Below are positions 36,919 through 45,546 of a stretch of 62,068 bases of DNA, piece after piece. Each line of letters begins with the position of its first letter. Within the stretch, counting starts at the first letter, position 1. The notes below the pieces were generated by a model. The model made no database searches. It was not told the DNA's origin and saw only the letters and a list, made by a program, of their open reading frames with translations. The DNA comes from Acidimicrobiales bacterium (lineage in GTDB: Bacteria > Actinomycetota > Acidimicrobiia > Acidimicrobiales > SZUA-35), in assembly GCA_020630065.1 (NCBI GenBank), contig JAHDCC010000020.1, forward strand, positions 1 to 62,068, written 5' to 3'. The position numbers were made by a program, and so were the translations under genes.

Positions 36919-38061
36919 TTGCGGATACACCAATTTGTCGCGCTCAGGAGCCCGAGCACTGCGGCCGCCGATAGTGCCGTCGTTGAGGTCTTTCGTGACT
37001 GTTACAACAAACTCTCCGAAATCGACGTAGATCATGTCGAACCTCTGCTGTGGCTGTATTCGGCAGCGATCCGTCAACGCCGAGAAGCGCCAACTATCGA
37101 ACGAGCAGCCGCCACTACAAAGAGCCACCTTTGCGCGCCGGAAACGAAAAGGCTTCTCGAACAGTGCACGACTCAAGAACAAGAGATTCTGATGTTGTCA
37201 GTCTGGGAAAACCTTTCGACTGAACAGGTCTCAACCGTTTTGAACCTACCGGTCGAATCTGCTGCCCGGATCGTGACCCGCACAAGAGCTACATACGTTT
37301 CGTTTCTGAACACATGCAGCGTTCACCCACGTAGTGGCAGCGTCGATGAGACCGACGGTTTGCCAACAATCGTAGACCGGCCGCTAGCCCCAACGTCGGA
37401 AGAACTAGCCACCATCAGGAGCCAACTTTTAGCAGCACTTGAAGGTTTGGCTCCACGAAAACGGGTGAAGGTCGAAGGGGTCTCAACCTGGCCGCTTGAA
37501 TCCTCTAACGTCAAATCAGTCGACTCTTCCAGTAGCAAGAACTGGACGCTGACGAAATCTGCAGGCTCGGTTGCCGCCATCGCTTTCTTTGTCGCCGCCG
37601 TTATCTTCGCTGGAAGGTTAGGGTCAACGAGCAAAACACCCGACCGCGAAGCTGGGATCACCCAAGATCAAGAGATTGCAGAAGCAACGCTCGGTGACAA
37701 TGTCATCTACGGACTTTCCACACCTCCTCAACAATCGGTTTTGTTTTACGACCCTGAAGTCAACCTCATCACGTACGCATCCGAGGAACGCAACCAGTTT
37801 CTCTATATCAACACCCAAGAACGATCGGATATAGCGCTCTCAGAAGTCGAACAGCCCCAATGTGCCGCCTGGTGGCAGTATCACTGCGACGTTGAATTGT
37901 CGGAACGGCAGAGCCGAACCATCGGGGGTTCATGGCAGCGTCTTACCACCCGTCTCAGCCCTGAGCTAACAATTCAGATCGATGCGATCGGGTTTAGCGA
38001 AGACGAACTCGTGTCCTTCGGGGACGACCTTATCGAGATCGAGCCAACAGATCTGAACTAG
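36919..38061 (+). CDS. ECF sigma factor fused to membrane/extracytoplasmic domain
   Basis: The listed TTG start gives 380 aa, but the frame stays open upstream to 36802 and codes for clear sigma region 2 (SDAEILRAALDG, then RFLELFDRHG from 36844), so the true N-terminus is upstream. No ATG, GTG or TTG occurs in that stretch, an anomaly. Sigma region 4 follows (TTQEQEILMLSVWENLSTEQ). After about residue 130 comes a linker, one membrane helix (about 213-233, AAIAFFVAAVIFAGRLG) and an extracytoplasmic domain. In many actinobacteria an ECF sigma gene is followed by a separate membrane-protein gene of this shape; here they are one frame. Confidence 0.7.
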   Translation: MRIHQFVALRSPSTAAADSAVVEVFRDCYNKLSEIDVDHVEPLLWLYSAAIRQRREAPTIERAAATTKSHLCAPETKRLLEQCTTQEQEILMLSVWENLSTEQVSTVLNLPVESAARIVTRTRATYVSFLNTCSVHPRSGSVDETDGLPTIVDRPLAPTSEELATIRSQLLAALEGLAPRKRVKVEGVSTWPLESSNVKSVDSSSSKNWTLTKSAGSVAAIAFFVAAVIFAGRLGSTSKTPDREAGITQDQEIAEATLGDNVIYGLSTPPQQSVLFYDPEVNLITYASEERNQFLYINTQERSDIALSEVEQPQCAAWWQYHCDVELSERQSRTIGGSWQRLTTRLSPELTIQIDAIGFSEDELVSFGDDLIEIEPTDLN

Positions 38062-38285
38062 AGGTCTCGAAACCAGGCGTCGAGTTTCTAACGACATCCA
38101 CGACGACACCAGTCTCGTTAACTAAGCTGGCGTCGTTGGCAGACCCCGCATCTCTTCTGCTCTTTTCACCGAGAATCGACGGTTACTTTCCCGCGACTTA
38201 ACGGCGACTGACGAGCTATGGATCTTATGACGGCGGTCACCGACAATGACCTACAAGAACACTTGATAAAACAAGGGGAGAAAAT

Positions 38286-39407
38286 ATGAAGTACAAAAAG
38301 GTTCTGCCGTTTTTGACGGCACTAGCTCTTGTCGCCGCGTCTTGCAGCGGTTCCAGTAGCGAAGAAGCAACCGACACCACCGCAGGTGACGCCGGCAGCG
38401 AAACAACCGCCGCTGACTCGGGTGGCAGTGAGAAATTAGAACCAGAAGACGACTTGGTTATTCTCTGTGGTTTGCAAGAAGAGTGGTGTGAAGTAGCGAC
38501 AGCTGCGTTCCAGGAAGAGACCGGTATCAATAGTTCGTTCCTTCGACTTTCTTCGGGTGAGGCGCTAACCCGTCTCGAGGCAGAAGCCGATGACCCATTG
38601 TTTGACGTATGGTTCGGAGGTCCGAGCTTGGGACCAGTCGCAGCCGCTGAAAAGGGCCTCGTCACACCATATGTTTCTGACGTCGCTGACGAAATTCCTG
38701 ACAACCTCAAATCTGGAGACGGAATCTGGACCGGAATCTATCTTGGCGCTCTAGGTTTCTGCTCCAACGTTGAACTGCTGGAAGAACTGGGAGTTGAGGC
38801 TCCAACATCATACGACGATTTACTCGATCCGAAGTTCAAGGACAACATCGCTATCGCCGATCAGCGGACCTCGGGGACAGCGATTACGGCCTCTGCCAAC
38901 ATCGCAGCTATCCGCGGCTCTGAACAAGCTGCACTGGATTACCTCAAGGAACTCGACGCCAACATAGCGTCATACACAAAGAGTGGATCAGCTCCAGGCC
39001 GTATGGCGACACAGGGCGAAGTAGCAACCGCGATAATCTTCTCGCACGACTGTGTTCAGTTCGAACTTGAAACTGGCGTCGATATGGAAGTTACCTTCCC
39101 AGAGGAAGGCACCGGCTACGAAGTTGGCCAGGTATCGGTCATAAACAACGCAGCGAACCCAGGTTCGGCTCAAGCATTTGTCGATTGGGCACTGAGCGCT
39201 GAAGGCCAAAGCAAAGCTACAGAGGCAGACGCATTCCAAATTTCAACGAATGCAGGGGCAGAAACCACCGAGTACACCATCAATCTTGATGAGGTTCCGC
39301 TCCACCCTGACTTCACACCACAGCTGGCTGAAGATCTCCGTAGCGGTGACTTCGCTGAGCGGTTCGCACTTGAAGTACGTGGCGGCGCTGACGCTCCCAC
39401 CGAGTAA
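38286..39407 (+). CDS. ABC transporter substrate-binding lipoprotein, iron/phosphosugar type
   Basis: This 373-aa binding protein has a lipoprotein signal (lipobox in LVAASCSGSS), a Thr/Ser/Glu-rich linker, and a type II binding fold of the FbpA/AfuA class (FDVWFGGPSLGPVAAAEKGL, ANPGSAQAFVDWALSAEGQ). The tyrosines that bind ferric iron in classical FbpA are not obvious to me, so the ligand could be ferric iron, a phosphosugar (as for AfuA) or a polyamine-like compound. GGGGAG precedes the ATG. It heads an operon with permease, ATPase, histidine kinase and response regulator. Confidence 0.85.
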   Translation: MKYKKVLPFLTALALVAASCSGSSSEEATDTTAGDAGSETTAADSGGSEKLEPEDDLVILCGLQEEWCEVATAAFQEETGINSSFLRLSSGEALTRLEAEADDPLFDVWFGGPSLGPVAAAEKGLVTPYVSDVADEIPDNLKSGDGIWTGIYLGALGFCSNVELLEELGVEAPTSYDDLLDPKFKDNIAIADQRTSGTAITASANIAAIRGSEQAALDYLKELDANIASYTKSGSAPGRMATQGEVATAIIFSHDCVQFELETGVDMEVTFPEEGTGYEVGQVSVINNAANPGSAQAFVDWALSAEGQSKATEADAFQISTNAGAETTEYTINLDEVPLHPDFTPQLAEDLRSGDFAERFALEVRGGADAPTE

Positions 39408-39452
39408 TACCTAACTTTATTTCGAAACTGGTTCGGACCTGAAAGAACAATT

Positions 39453-41171
39453 GTGACTACAAATCAACACAAATCGGCGCCAAGCTCGCCTCTTCAGCCG
39501 CTTCGGCGACTGGCTGGCAGCATCAAGGCACAAGGAAGCTTCGGTGTTGCCATAGCGGTAGCCTTGCTCATCGTCGGAGGGTTCGTTATATACCCTACGA
39601 TTCGGATTATCGCCCGCTCTTTAGGGGTCAAAGGTCTGGAGCAATGGACTGAGCTACTGTCATCGGGCACGACGTTGTCGGTACTACGAAACACGGTAGT
39701 ACTCGGCGTCTTAAGCGGCCTGCTTGGCACATTTGCCGGTCTAGTAATGGCCCTTGTTCAGGTCCGAACCAAGTTTCGTTTCAAACGAACACTACACATA
39801 ATTTCACTACTTCCAGTGATTTCTCCGCCGTTCGCTGTTTCGATGTCAATCCTGAGCCTCTTTGGGCGAAGCGGACTGATCTCAAAAGACCTCTTCGGTG
39901 TCCGGTACGACATTTCCGGGCTTGATGGGCTCCTTCTAGCCTTAAGTATCTCGTTTATGCCAGTGGCGTACTTAAACTTTGTCGGGATGCTTCAATCATT
40001 TGACGGAGCGTTAGAAGAAGCCGCTAACGACCTCGGAGGAAGCCTGGTTCATCGGTTCCGCACCATCGTCATACCATTGCTTGCCCCGGGGATAGCAAAT
40101 TCATTTCTGCTTATTTTCGTGTCGGCCATAGCCGACCTTGGTAACCCGATAGTCCTCGGAGGAAGCAACTTCGAAGTTCTGTCGACGGGAATTTACCTCG
40201 CAATCGTCGGTGAATTCAACCAGCCGAAAGCTGCCGTCTTCTCGGTAATGCTGCTGCTACCTTCGCTTCTGATCTTTGCCGCCCAATACTTCTGGCTCAA
40301 CAAAAAACAGTATGTGACCATCACCGGGAAACCCGTTGGGACTCCAAAGCCAGTGGAGCAACGAAATGTTCTGATTCCGCTCTATACCATCGCACTTGTT
40401 ATCACCGCTGCGATCGTGATGATCTACGGCTACATCGTTGTCGGCGCCTTCACCCAAGTTTGGAATATCGACTTCACACCGACGCTTGAAAACTTTATTG
40501 GCGCAATGAACGGTGCAAGCAGAGAAGCCATGCTCGACACGCTGAAACTCGCCGCTATCTCAACCCCGCTTGCTGCCTTCTCAGGGCTAGTCATAGCGTT
40601 CGTAATTACCCAACGCGAATTCAAAGGACGGGGTCTCCTCGACTTCGCCTCGGTTCTCGGAGTCGCAGTACCCGGAATCATTATCGGTGTCGGATTGTTG
40701 TTGGCTTACAACGCTCCCCTGTTCGGAGGACTAATTCCTAAGCTTCAAGGCACAGCCACCATACTTGTTCTGGCGTTCACGGTGCGAGCGTTACCTGGAG
40801 TGGTGCGAGTGGCGGTAGGAGCGTTAAACCAGCTCAGCAAAAACCTTGAAGAAGCCTCGATTAGTCTCGGAGCAACTCCGGCGCAGACCTTCCGCAAGAT
40901 CATCTTGCCTCTTATTCGTCCGGCGCTATTCTCAAGTTTGATCTGGAGTTTCGCCCGCTCGATGACATCGCTTTCGCCGATCATCCTCTTGGTAACACCC
41001 GAATGGCGAATCTTTACCGAACGAATTCTCAACGATGCCCAGCAAGGACGCTATGGTGACGCCGCAGCCAAGAGCATGGTCCTTGTGACAGTCATCTTGA
41101 TAGCCATCGGTTTCCTATCCCTTGTAACCGGTTTCAAAGTGTCGAACGACGACTCGTCGTTCGCTAAATAA
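39453..41171 (+). CDS. ABC transporter permease with two fused permease units
   Basis: This 572-aa inner-membrane protein has about 12 helices and two EAA loops (ALEEAANDLGGSLVHRFRTI near residue 190 and LEEASISLGATPAQTFRKI near residue 470), so one chain forms both halves of the channel, as in FbpB/AfuB. It starts with GTG at 39453 and lies between the binding protein (45 bp) and the ATPase (11 bp). It should be specific for the same ligand as its binding protein. Confidence 0.92.
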   Translation: MTTNQHKSAPSSPLQPLRRLAGSIKAQGSFGVAIAVALLIVGGFVIYPTIRIIARSLGVKGLEQWTELLSSGTTLSVLRNTVVLGVLSGLLGTFAGLVMALVQVRTKFRFKRTLHIISLLPVISPPFAVSMSILSLFGRSGLISKDLFGVRYDISGLDGLLLALSISFMPVAYLNFVGMLQSFDGALEEAANDLGGSLVHRFRTIVIPLLAPGIANSFLLIFVSAIADLGNPIVLGGSNFEVLSTGIYLAIVGEFNQPKAAVFSVMLLLPSLLIFAAQYFWLNKKQYVTITGKPVGTPKPVEQRNVLIPLYTIALVITAAIVMIYGYIVVGAFTQVWNIDFTPTLENFIGAMNGASREAMLDTLKLAAISTPLAAFSGLVIAFVITQREFKGRGLLDFASVLGVAVPGIIIGVGLLLAYNAPLFGGLIPKLQGTATILVLAFTVRALPGVVRVAVGALNQLSKNLEEASISLGATPAQTFRKIILPLIRPALFSSLIWSFARSMTSLSPIILLVTPEWRIFTERILNDAQQGRYGDAAAKSMVLVTVILIAIGFLSLVTGFKVSNDDSSFAK

Positions 41172-41182
41172 CGGAGTTAGAA

Positions 41183-42364
41183 ATGACAGTATTGAACCGA
41201 CCGATGTCGGGCAAACCAGCGGACCCTACCGATACCGTCGCCGTGCGAGTCGTCGGTGTGCAGAAAATATTTGACACCAAACGAGGACGACACGAAGCAC
41301 TCAAATCAATCGACCTAGAGATTACCGACGGCGAGTTCCTCACCATTCTCGGACCATCCGGTTGCGGCAAAACGACACTGCTGCGAATTCTCGCCGGGTT
41401 CGAAACACCAACCAAAGGCGATCTTTTGCTAGACGGCAAGTCGCTAACAAACGTACCCCCCAATAAACGCCCGATGGCGATGGTCTTCCAAAGTTATGCG
41501 TTATTCCCTCACATGACTGTTGCGGAGAACATCGCCTACGGGTTAAAGATCGCCAAGATCTCCAAGGCTGAGATCAAAGAACGAACCGACGTTGTGTTGT
41601 CGATTATGGATCTGGTAGGTCTCGGTGACCGGTTGCCGACTCAACTATCGGGCGGGCAGCAACAACGAGTAGCGTTAGCTCGAGCCGTCGTGGTCCGACC
41701 ACGAGTACTGCTCTTCGACGAGCCCTTATCCAACCTCGATGCCCGGCTGCGTGATCAGATGCGTTCCGAGCTACGTCGTATCCAACGACAACTTGGCGTA
41801 ACCAGCGTGTATGTAACCCACGACCAGTCCGAAGCGATGGCGATGTCAGACCGAATCGTGGTCATGAGCGAAGGCCACATCGAACAGGTTGGAACTCCAA
41901 GCGAGATCTACCGTCAACCAACGTCGCTTTTTGTTGCCGACTTTATTGGCAAAGCCAACGTCTTGACTACTTCGGTTGCCAGCCAAAGCAATGGAACCTT
42001 GACGTTGAACATTTTGGACACACAAATCCAACTTCCAGACCCGGGGCTGTCCAGTTCTGAAATCACGACCGTCCTTCGTCCAGAAGATGTCAACGTAAGC
42101 CGACATCCCTCCCCTAACGACCATGTGCCGAGGAACGAGAGTGGAATTCTCGAAGTTGCGGGCTGGCTGCGGGGCGTCGAATATCTCGGTTCGTCGACCC
42201 ACTTAACCATCGAGTTGCTCGACGGGACACTACTCGCAGCAGTTGAACAGCACACCGCTTTGCGTGGACCGCAGGATCTACCTGAAGAAGGAGCCGGTGT
42301 TGTGGTCTCAATGCCTATCGCCGCATTCCGCGCCGTTTCGGCCGAAGAAAGACTACTGGTTTAG
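41183..42364 (+). CDS. ABC transporter ATPase, FbpC/PotA type
   Basis: This 393-aa ATPase has Walker A LGPSGCGKTTLLR, signature LSGGQQQRVALARA, Walker B VLLFDEPLSNLD and the switch His in YVTHDQSEAM, followed by a TOBE-like C-terminal domain (about 290-390; TVLRPEDVNV). The architecture matches the ferric-iron/polyamine/phosphosugar ATPase group. It overlaps no gene but is only 12 bp from the kinase gene. Confidence 0.93.
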   Translation: MTVLNRPMSGKPADPTDTVAVRVVGVQKIFDTKRGRHEALKSIDLEITDGEFLTILGPSGCGKTTLLRILAGFETPTKGDLLLDGKSLTNVPPNKRPMAMVFQSYALFPHMTVAENIAYGLKIAKISKAEIKERTDVVLSIMDLVGLGDRLPTQLSGGQQQRVALARAVVVRPRVLLFDEPLSNLDARLRDQMRSELRRIQRQLGVTSVYVTHDQSEAMAMSDRIVVMSEGHIEQVGTPSEIYRQPTSLFVADFIGKANVLTTSVASQSNGTLTLNILDTQIQLPDPGLSSSEITTVLRPEDVNVSRHPSPNDHVPRNESGILEVAGWLRGVEYLGSSTHLTIELLDGTLLAAVEQHTALRGPQDLPEEGAGVVVSMPIAAFRAVSAEERLLV

Positions 42365-42376
42365 GTTCATGGTAAT

Positions 42377-43177
42377 GTGGCCCTCATTAGTGATGGAACA
42401 AGCATTCTTGTAGCTGCACTGGGAGTCTTAACGCTGGCGCTGGTCGGTCTGTCCGTCGCCTTTTTTGTTCTGTACAACAAGCACGGAACGATAAAGCGGC
42501 GGCTGGCGACCCGCCAGGAACAGTTTTCAGTCCTTGCCCACGAGATTAAGACCCCGCTGGCGTTGATCACAGCCACCGTCGAAATGCTACTCAACGAGAT
42601 ACCGGGTCCGGTCACTGGCGATCAACAAGCGTTCCTACGGGAGATCGATCAGTCGACGGCCAGAATGTTGTTACTCGCCGACAATATTTTGACAGAAAGC
42701 AAACTCCAGGTCGGCATCTTCTCCCCTACGTTCGCCCCCACCGATGTTCGAGAAGTAATGCGTGAAGTATGGCGGGCGATGCGAAGACTCGCAGAGCAAC
42801 GGGATCAACAATTGTTGATCAAATATCCTCGCATGATGGATTCGATTATGGTCGATGAGGCGCTTCTCCGACAAGCGATAACAAACCTCGTCCAAAACGC
42901 CATCCGACATACCTCAACCGGTGGAGTCGTGACCCTCAAAGCTTTCCAGAACGAAGAAAGTATCGTGATCTCGGTTTGGGACGACGGCGTCGGTATGAGC
43001 CCGGAAACTCGAAAAGAAGCATTCCAGCAGTTCGTTTCAGACGCTGGCGGCACCGGGTTAGGGCTAACGATAGTTGAGACAATTGCTTCGCTTCATGGAG
43101 GCAACGTCATAGTCGACACCTCGCTCGGCAAAGGGGCGGCATTCTTACTTTCACTACCGAGGAGAAAAGATGTCTGA
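42377..43177 (+). CDS. Histidine kinase with a single N-terminal membrane segment
   Basis: This 266-aa kinase starts with GTG, has one membrane segment (about residues 8-34) with almost nothing outside the cell, then HisKA with His55 in LAHEIKTPLALI and a GHKL ATPase domain ([29 protein letters not shown]). Lacking a sensor domain, it may read the state of a partner membrane protein such as the adjacent transporter. It overlaps the response regulator by 8 bp. Confidence 0.9.
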   Translation: MALISDGTSILVAALGVLTLALVGLSVAFFVLYNKHGTIKRRLATRQEQFSVLAHEIKTPLALITATVEMLLNEIPGPVTGDQQAFLREIDQSTARMLLLADNILTESKLQVGIFSPTFAPTDVREVMREVWRAMRRLAEQRDQQLLIKYPRMMDSIMVDEALLRQAITNLVQNAIRHTSTGGVVTLKAFQNEESIVISVWDDGVGMSPETRKEAFQQFVSDAGGTGLGLTIVETIASLHGGNVIVDTSLGKGAAFLLSLPRRKDV

Positions 43178-43862
43178 AAACGCGCCGTTGATACTTGTAG
43201 TCGACGACGAAGATCAACTTCTCACCCTGACCAGCTATGCCCTGACCTCGGCCGGATTCAGAATCGTAACCGCACAAACCGGCCACGACGCTCTTGAGGC
43301 CGTCAAGGAACACGCCATCGACCTGATCGTGCTCGATGTGTTACTGCCCGACGCCAACGGCATCGATCTCTGCCGCCAAATCAGGCGACACAGCGGAGCC
43401 CCAGTGGTTTTTTTAACGGTCCGATCAGACCAAGCGGACGTAATCGCAGGTTTGGAAGCCGGAGGCGACGACTATCTAGCGAAGCCGTTTAGCGTTGAGG
43501 AACTGCTACTGCGAATCAATGCCATACTCCGCCGTTCCACCCCTGCCGATTCACTCCTCAGCTTGGGGGGACTGAGCCTGAATCTTGATAGCCATGAAGC
43601 TACCGCTAGCGGCCATCAACTCGACTTGACCCCACTCGAGTTCAGATTTCTTCGGTATTTATTGACGAACAGAGAAAGAATCATTTCGACGTCAGAACTG
43701 GTCACCGAAGTGTGGGGAGTCGTCGACTTAGGGGCCCACGACCCGATCGTGAAAACGGTTGTTTACCGTATCCGACAAAAACTTGGGGAGCCGGTGCCAC
43801 CAACAGTCGAGATCCGCAACGTACGAGGGGTCGGCTACCAGATACGGACCGCTAAACCGTAA
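43170..43862 (+). CDS. OmpR-family response regulator
   Basis: This 230-aa regulator has a receiver domain (acidic VVDDED, phospho-acceptor Asp56 in LIVLDVLLPD, Lys in YLAKPF) and a C-terminal OmpR/PhoB winged helix (LTPLEFRFLRYLL, VKTVVYRIRQKL, VRGVGYQI). It overlaps the kinase gene by 8 bp, so the pair is cognate. Being contiguous with the ABC transporter genes, it may control the transporter, or the transporter may feed it a signal. Confidence 0.93.
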   Translation: MSENAPLILVVDDEDQLLTLTSYALTSAGFRIVTAQTGHDALEAVKEHAIDLIVLDVLLPDANGIDLCRQIRRHSGAPVVFLTVRSDQADVIAGLEAGGDDYLAKPFSVEELLLRINAILRRSTPADSLLSLGGLSLNLDSHEATASGHQLDLTPLEFRFLRYLLTNRERIISTSELVTEVWGVVDLGAHDPIVKTVVYRIRQKLGEPVPPTVEIRNVRGVGYQIRTAKP

Positions 43863-43954
43863 GTGGCTATGTGAATCTGGGCAATGATAGCAGTTACGTC
43901 CGTTCGCTAGGAATCCGATACCTATGACGTCCAGAACCAGAAAGAGGACTTCGC

Positions 43955-44452
43955 ATGGGGATACTGTCGTTTTCGGGTCGAGCAGGCAGGCTCGAATATT
44001 TCTTGGTAAATATTGGGATCTACCTTCTATCTGTTGTCAGCCAGCTCGCTTTTATCTCGACGGACCCCATCACCGGTGAAGCCTCAGTTTCACCGGTGAT
44101 CATCATGCTTCTTCTCCCGACAATATATTTCGGCTACGGCAATGCGGTTCGACGGCTTCACGACCTTGGGCACACCGGCTGGGTTGTGCTCCTATCACTG
44201 GTACCCTTTATCAACCTTGCTCTCAGCTTCTATCTTTTGTTTACGGCGGGCAACGAGTTCGGGAACAAGTTCGGTCCTCCTCCTGGCCGCTCACCTGAGA
44301 TCACTCCCGAAGCTCAACGTGCACGGGCTGAGTCGATAGCACGGCAAGCGGAAGAACAAATGAGCGCTCAACGATCTTCGAGCAGCCACAGTTACGTCAA
44401 CGACGATGGCACCTTCAACGCTGACGACATCTACACGTTCCAGGATCGTTAG
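43955..44452 (+). CDS. DUF805 membrane protein
   Basis: The 165-aa protein has about three to four membrane helices and the DUF805 pattern FSGRAGRLEYFLVN, NAVRRLHDLGHTGWVV and LLFTAGNEFGNKFGP. Its charged C-terminal tail of about 50 residues (to DDIYTFQDR) is cytoplasmic. The function of the family is unknown. An AGAGGAC ribosome-binding site precedes the ATG. Its stop overlaps the 3' end of the converging CobW gene by 4 bp. Confidence 0.88.
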   Translation: MGILSFSGRAGRLEYFLVNIGIYLLSVVSQLAFISTDPITGEASVSPVIIMLLLPTIYFGYGNAVRRLHDLGHTGWVVLLSLVPFINLALSFYLLFTAGNEFGNKFGPPPGRSPEITPEAQRARAESIARQAEEQMSAQRSSSSHSYVNDDGTFNADDIYTFQDR

Positions 44453-45435
44453 GCGACCGTTATCACTACCAGGTCAGTTGTGTCTTGGGATTCGGCTGCT
44501 GAGAGTTCAGAGACGCTTCGCCTGCTTCCGACCTGGTGAATGAGTTGTAGTGAACCGTCGGCGAGGCGAACGATTCCTTTGGCCCGGACCGTCGAAGATG
44601 GAAGGCCGTCGAGTAACGTCTCAACATCGTCCAGGGTTTGGACATCGTCTAGACGCGTTGAGGTGACCTGGTGGGCATCAAACAGCGTCGTTTCCGGTTC
44701 GACCACCAGCCGGTCTCCCATTCTCCCACCTGTGCTTAACAAACCTGCGGTTGCCATCGCTTCAGCAAATCCCACTATCGGGGTTGTTGGGGCCATTTGA
44801 ACTAACGCTTTACGCACCCGTTCCACCGTTTGGGAGTCGGCTAAATCTTGTTTGGTTAGCACGAGCTGATCGGCTTGAGTGATCTGGTTTTCTAAATGCC
44901 GTTTCACTCGGCTTTGTATGGCTGTTTCGAATTGGTCGACGTCGACGAGCACAACAATTCCATCCAAAAAGAAGCCGGCGCTACGACCCCAGGGGATCAT
45001 TCTCTCCGGTTCAGCTACTCCACTCAGCTCGACAACCACTTGGTCCGGAGGGACTTCACGAGACCGGATTTGGTCAAAGGCTGCCCCGAACCCGTCGACC
45101 AGACTGCAGCAAACACAACCATCGGTCAGTTCAATTGTGTCCCCGTGACGTCGACGTATGAGCGATGCGTCTATATTTACGGACCCAATGTCGTTTACTA
45201 ACACGGCAATTGGGCGGTCGCTGCGGGCCAGAAGTTCATTGATGGCAGTCGTTTTTCCTGCGCCGAGATACCCGCCGACAAAGGTTAACGGCACCTGTTT
45301 CCCGTCCCAGGGAAGAAATTCTGGTTCTTGATACTTCACAGACGCTAATGCTAGCGTCGCCGCCGCCCCACATCGATACTTACCTTGAACTCCCGCTTTT
45401 AGCTCATTTAGTGGCCAAGCGGGCCCCCGTGCCAC
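44449..45435 (-). CDS. CobW/COG0523 family GTPase
   Basis: This is a G3E GTPase of the metal-chaperone group. It carries the P-loop GGYLGAGKTTAIN, the metal-binding CVCC motif in DGCVCCSLVDG, the ELSGVAEPERM region and the guanine-specificity TKQD. A CobW C-terminal domain follows (RAKGIVRLADGSLQLIHQVG). It likely delivers Zn or Co to a client protein. The outer GTG at 45435 gives 328 aa; a GTG at 45339 (KYQEPEFLPWDG) would give a more typical N-terminus. Neither has a strong ribosome-binding site. Confidence 0.88.
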   Translation of the reverse strand: MARGPAWPLNELKAGVQGKYRCGAAATLALASVKYQEPEFLPWDGKQVPLTFVGGYLGAGKTTAINELLARSDRPIAVLVNDIGSVNIDASLIRRRHGDTIELTDGCVCCSLVDGFGAAFDQIRSREVPPDQVVVELSGVAEPERMIPWGRSAGFFLDGIVVLVDVDQFETAIQSRVKRHLENQITQADQLVLTKQDLADSQTVERVRKALVQMAPTTPIVGFAEAMATAGLLSTGGRMGDRLVVEPETTLFDAHQVTSTRLDDVQTLDDVETLLDGLPSSTVRAKGIVRLADGSLQLIHQVGSRRSVSELSAAESQDTTDLVVITVA

Positions 45436-45546
45436 TATTCAAGGGCCGACTTCGTTTTCTTGAGGAAGTCTTGACTCCAGAAATGTCCAGTTGCCGACGA
45501 TTCTTTCTTTGTACCCATACAAACAACCGTCAACAAGGATTTTCTA

